This document shows positions 59,722 through 64,000 of a DNA stretch of 64,000 nucleotides, in pieces (position 1 is the stretch's first letter; every line of letters begins with the position of its first letter). Origin of the DNA: Pseudorasbora parva (taxonomy: Eukaryota > Chordata > Actinopteri > Cypriniformes > Gobionidae); assembly GCF_024679245.1 (NCBI RefSeq), contig NC_090187.1, forward strand, positions 23,438,495 through 23,502,494, written 5' to 3'. The notes under the pieces were generated by a model. It worked only from the letters and a program-made list of their open reading frames with translations, was not told where the DNA came from and did no database searches. The position numbers were made by a program, and so were the translations under genes.

Positions 59722-60798
59722 CAGAGAGAGCAAGGGAGAGATGAAAGGAAACTGACCCGTTCAACTTTGAGAAAGTTTACTCTGAGATCTAAGAGCTGCA
59801 ACTTTGTTTTGAAAGCAAAGTAATTGTTCCCATAACATATATTCCCATACAAAAGAGGGCCAGAGCATGGACTGATTTTTGTTCATGATACATGTTCATT
59901 CACAACATTCTGAACTGCTTTTTTACCATGTGAATTATGTAATAATTTTTGTAGCTAGTTATTGCTTTTATGGTCAGTGTTCAGAATTTGATTATCAAAA
60001 AATTATATTGTTATTCAATGTTCATTCTTCACTCCTGGTCATTTATGCATATTGCTGCTGTTTTTTTATATATATATTATTAAATTAATATCTTCAAAAT
60101 TCTAAAGTTAATAATTTTTTTCCACATTTGGTTCATTAAAATAAATAATATTCAACTACAATCCGATTCTAAGTCTTGTACTTTAGGTGTTTCTTATGTG
60201 GCGATTTATGTGGTATTTTGTTAAAACAGACATTTCAAAACTTATCAAAAGCTACCAAAATTCTACTATTTGAAGGAATATTTATTTTTTTATGTCTTGT
60301 ATAATGTTTATACATGTATAAATTCACAAAATGTATAACAAAAGTTATGATATGAGCAGTTGGCCACATCCAGTAAAATGAATGGATCTCTATTGCCCCC
60401 TATGGACAAAACAATTTCTTTCTTAAATTGTAATTCCTTCAAGTTTGTCTTTGACCAACAGATGGCAGAATTGTACAGCTAACACCTATATCAATATCCA
60501 GAAACAAATTCATTTTAATTTAGATCATGATTTAAGTATTTTTTTCATAAAAAATTGATATTTCACACGCAAGCTAATGGTATAAATGAGGATTTGTGTG
60601 GTAAATAGGTACAAAAGTACTTTGAATATCCAAAAACACAGCATTACTGTATAGATGAGAAGTGAACAAAAAAAATAATATATTATATGTAATATTAAAA
60701 ATGTATATTTTTTTTACAATCACTCTTTACATTTTGGGGTCATATAGACCCCAAATGCACTGAGTGTAAACAGGAAACTAAGGACATATTAGGGTTAA

Positions 60799-60889
60799 AG
60801 GCAGACCCGGAGCCCTGGTCCCCTGAGCAATGATCTATTCAGTCCTTCGGTATCCCAAAATGCCCCTGGGCTTGATAAAGCCCCTGTCC
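60799..60889 (+). repeat. dispersed direct repeat D2
   Basis: GGCAGACCCGGAGCCCTGG to GATAAAGCCCCTGTCC matches D1. It follows directly on the TTAA that ends the piggyBac-like element. Confidence 0.65.
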
Positions 60890-62149
60890 AATGTCAGTGG
60901 GCGCAGTCTCACTCACAGATGAGTGTTATCTCCCCAGGGTTTCGTCACGTAATCTGTGTGAGCTATAAATGTGTAATGTGTTTGTGTTTTTCAACAAAAG
61001 GTCTTGAACTACATTCTGTAATTTCCAGCATAACAGCGGAGATAGATTTGAGATTTAGAGGAGATTTAGACTGTTTTCTTCTACCGTTTCTAAACACGTA
61101 CAAAAAGATTGCAAGGAACAAACATTATCTACCTGAGTGAAGTTATAAGTTCAGGTTTAGATGGTATAACCAAAATATTTTTAACACTATATAATAAAAA
61201 CAATAAAGACCATATGATTCTTCAAAAATAATTCTGATTTGCTGTTTAGGAAATGTATAGTTCTTATTACTATCAATGTTGAAAACCATTTTTGCTGCTG
61301 TATATTGTTTTTGGGAACAAAATCATTCAAAAGTTTGTGGTCAATAAGATTTAAAATAAATGAATAAATAAATGATAATAATAATACAGAAATCATAAGA
61401 TTTTTATTCAGAAAAGAAGCATTAAATTTGATTTATTGATTTAAAAAATATTTCAAATAAATGCTGTTCTTTTTAACTTCTGTAGAAGAGTATATTATTT
61501 GAAAATGAGAAAGTATAAGGCTAAAAAGCAGTATAAGAATACACTATTATTTATTCTGTATGAGTGTGCTGTATTAGTGTGCTATATATCAGTGTGCTGA
61601 GGTAGTTGTTGTCGTGTATAGCATGTGTGTGTGGACTTGAAGGGTATGTTCAAAAAAGGACATACAGAAGCTGTATGTTCGGCAGAAAAAGAACTTGGAA
61701 TGTTGTGACAGGTGAGCCAGGAGAACTGAAGGTTAACTGCCATTTTGGGAAGATTGCTGGGATATATATGTCAGCCAGACCAAGGGACAGGAGTGTCTTT
61801 TTTGCAAAAAACACTCCGGCTTTGTTGCTTGCTTGGTGTGAATAAAGCCGTTTCTGAAACCAATAATCCTTTGAGAAATCATTTTTCCAAGAAGAGAATT
61901 TCCAACACTTCCCACAACATATTAGTATTTGACATAATTATAACCATTATTAACGTTAATACAATTCACCATATCCATCACAGGAATAAATTACATTTTA
62001 AAAATATTAAAATAGAAGACAGTTGTTTCAAATAGTTTTTCCCCCCACAATATTACTGTTTTAACTATACTTTTGATCAAATAAATGCAGTCAAGCACAT
62101 TCAAAAACCTTAACATTTTGAAAAGATTAAAGTTTTTGATTGAATGTCC
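60890..62149. other. unassigned sequence
   Basis: AT-rich, without recognisable genes or repeats. Confidence 0.5.
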
Positions 62150-62180
<31 letters not shown>

Positions 62181-62542
62181 TACGGGCCTGTGAATTGTTG
62201 AATCTGATTAGCTGACGAACGTTCTGAGGTGTGCATCTGGGAAACACACAGTTAATGTAGTTCCAGGCAGCTCTCTTGACTGCATTACAGTTCCACATCA
62301 CTTCGCATAGTTAACTGTAATAACGAAAATTAAAGTGCTAAAAAAACAACATAAAGCATCTTAAAGGCTAAACATAACATTGTTTTCACTAGTGAGGTAA
62401 TAACAGATAAAAAAAGATCAATATTTTGAGGTGTGGTAACCGTAGTATAAACGGAATAATTGGGTGTTGAATTATTAGAAAAATAATGCACAGCATTAAT
62501 GTATTATTTTTCTAATAATTCAACGGCCCGTCGTCAGTTATT

Positions 62543-62588
<46 letters not shown>
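62150..62588. mobile_element. DNA element between two (TA)n arrays
   Basis: TA arrays at 62150-62176 and 62546-62588 flank ACTACGGGCCTGTGAATTG on the left and ATTCAACGGCCCGTCG on the right, which share inverted GGGCC…TTGAAT words. Near the right end, GAATTATTAGAAAAATAAT and ATTATTTTTCTAATAATTC form a 20-bp-plus hairpin (62468-62522). It looks like a TA-target element inserted in a TA microsatellite. Confidence 0.55.
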
Positions 62589-62590
<2 letters not shown>

Positions 62591-63823
62591 TTTAGCAAAT
62601 GTAATGATTAAATTGGATTATTTAATCTCTGAAAGATATTTAATCTCATTGGATTATTTTCTCTTCTTATTTGGCATTTAATTGATACAAACCAAAACTA
62701 TTTGGTTATTTTTGTACCGCTATTTCTGCTGTCACACAGTATGTGGTCGTACCACCAGTTTTGATTTGAACTTTGTCTGTTTGTTTTGCATATTTTTCGA
62801 GGTGAGACTTTCTCATTGTAGATTAGCCAACACTTTTAAACACCCTCCCTCGGATGAAAAGGAAAAATGAGACCTCAACAATGGGGTTCCCATCAGATAT
62901 GGGCGAGTTAATTGTGGAAATGTCATTATCAAACAACACAGGATGGCACCCAACTGCGCGTATCCCTATAACGTAGCGTTCTAGAACACTGCCACCTTGG
63001 TAAAAGTGTTGGTGATAAGTGTAGTACAAACGTCGCTTGATACGGACCATGAGATCTTAGCTCCTAACTGATGGAGAAATCTCAATTAAACTTAACGAAG
63101 GGAGCCAAACATCTGGGCATCATTTTTTAATTGACAGTTAGGTGCATGCGTTGGATGCAGCAACAGATTGTCACATGTTTTCCTCTATCACACTATCACA
63201 CACATTCTTACTCCCTCATGCAGACAGCTAAGTTAATCTTAAATGATTTTGGAATAATCATTGCCTAAAATAGAAACAATTGTTTGCTTTACGTGACTTG
63301 GCAGCTTGGTATATTTGCCAGATTTTAAACACAAAGTCATTATGAGCATTATGCGCGTTAACACTTAGGACAGAGTTTACCTGTATTTAGAGGAAATTCA
63401 AAGGAAAATTTCATCAGATAACTGCAGGAATGACAATGGTGAACGGAAATATTCTGAGATGAATTAATGTTGATGCTTTCGCTTCATGTGACAAGACTGT
63501 TGAGCAATACTAATTATAATTTCATTTCCCCCCGTCTTTGCCCCATGTGGCATTCAAATTTATTTTGAAAGTGCATTTGCATCTTAGAGCACTGCTCACA
63601 CAAAAAATCTGAAAAACATCAAGCAACCAGTCTCTTTGTTTGACTGAAAGACACATTTTCCTGTCGATTAGTCTACAGACTACATTGTCTTCACCATGGT
63701 TCAAAGCGAGACATTTTGATTCCAGGCACGGATGAACTGAAAAGTTAAGTAAAGTTATCCTTTTGATCCAAAACTAGAAGTGTTATGCTTTATCATTCAC
63801 AGATGGGGATTAAGAGGCAGTTG

Positions 63824-63836
<13 letters not shown>
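62589..63836. other. unassigned sequence
   Basis: No gene or repeat recognised; 62880-63500 is complex and repeat-poor. Confidence 0.5.

Positions 63837-63858
<22 letters not shown>
63837..63858 (+). repeat. poly(T) tract
   Basis: About 22 consecutive T residues near the window end. The rest to 64000 is unassigned. Confidence 0.85.
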
Positions 63859-64000
63859 CTGGGATAAGCAGAAGCGTTTACTCTTAATAGTGGATTCTGC
63901 TCTTGCATTCTTTCTGTTTGTTTACACTAATATCCTGACTGAGTAAGGTCACTTTCAGCAGAGTTTGTGTCCCACAGGTTCTTGTGCCTTGACTTTTCTT

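Overview
The window is vertebrate nuclear DNA, almost certainly from a ray-finned fish and most likely a cyprinid (inference). The evidence is the repeat complement: many TTAA-flanked piggyBac-type non-autonomous elements, hAT elements with 8-bp target duplications, a Harbinger-type pair, a Tc1-like fragment, an RTE-clade LINE, DIRS retrotransposon fragments, Angel-like foldback elements and long CA, GATA, TTTA and TA microsatellites. The sequence is AT-rich. I recognise no exon of a host gene, no rRNA or tRNA, no CRISPR and no operon. Every open frame I can name belongs to a transposable element, and all are broken or truncated except one uninterrupted 311-codon frame in an LTR element.

Layout. 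1-2.8 kb: transposon ends and a 21-bp minisatellite. 2.78-5.97 kb: two Harbinger-like copies head to head, the second split by a TTAA element (X1) that carries a spliced-looking exon pair related to the cysteine-rich P2RX7 C-terminal domain. 6.8-7.4 kb: a foldback and a dispersed repeat. 7.40-15.82 kb: a nest six levels deep, outside to inside: piggyBac-like Z, TTAA element A, RTE LINE, CACTG-ended element B1, X2 (sibling of X1), LTR retrotransposon. Each junction except the innermost is supported by target duplications or by rejoining of the host element.

15.8-32.4 kb: mostly unassigned AT-rich sequence with CTAGCCTG-ended elements (F1, F2), a 101-bp tandem repeat, a second element with a P2RX7_C-associated start exon (V), a hAT MITE with a perfect target duplication, a 147-bp GT array and two DIRS fragments. 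32.9-35.3 kb: element W with X3 inside. 35.4-37.6 kb: a likely solo LTR split by a hAT element with a perfect 8-bp duplication, which itself carries two smaller elements and a TTTA array. 39.1-44.2 kb: another hAT element holding a GATA array that is split by the 4-kb element B2.

44.2-64 kb: a long repeat-poor stretch (44.2-47.0 kb), TTAA and Tc1 fragments, F3, a 1.86-kb array built on the GATT tetramer, a 16-copy CpG-rich 37-bp minisatellite, a CA/GA-rich piggyBac-like element with internal duplications, and an element lodged between two TA arrays.

The parts interact mainly as a record of insertion history, since inserted elements can be removed to recover their targets. The most unusual items are the two element families carrying P2RX7_C-like exon pieces, the LTR element whose only frame stops directly against its polypurine tract, the six-level nest and the 37-bp CpG array. 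None is shown here to be functional.
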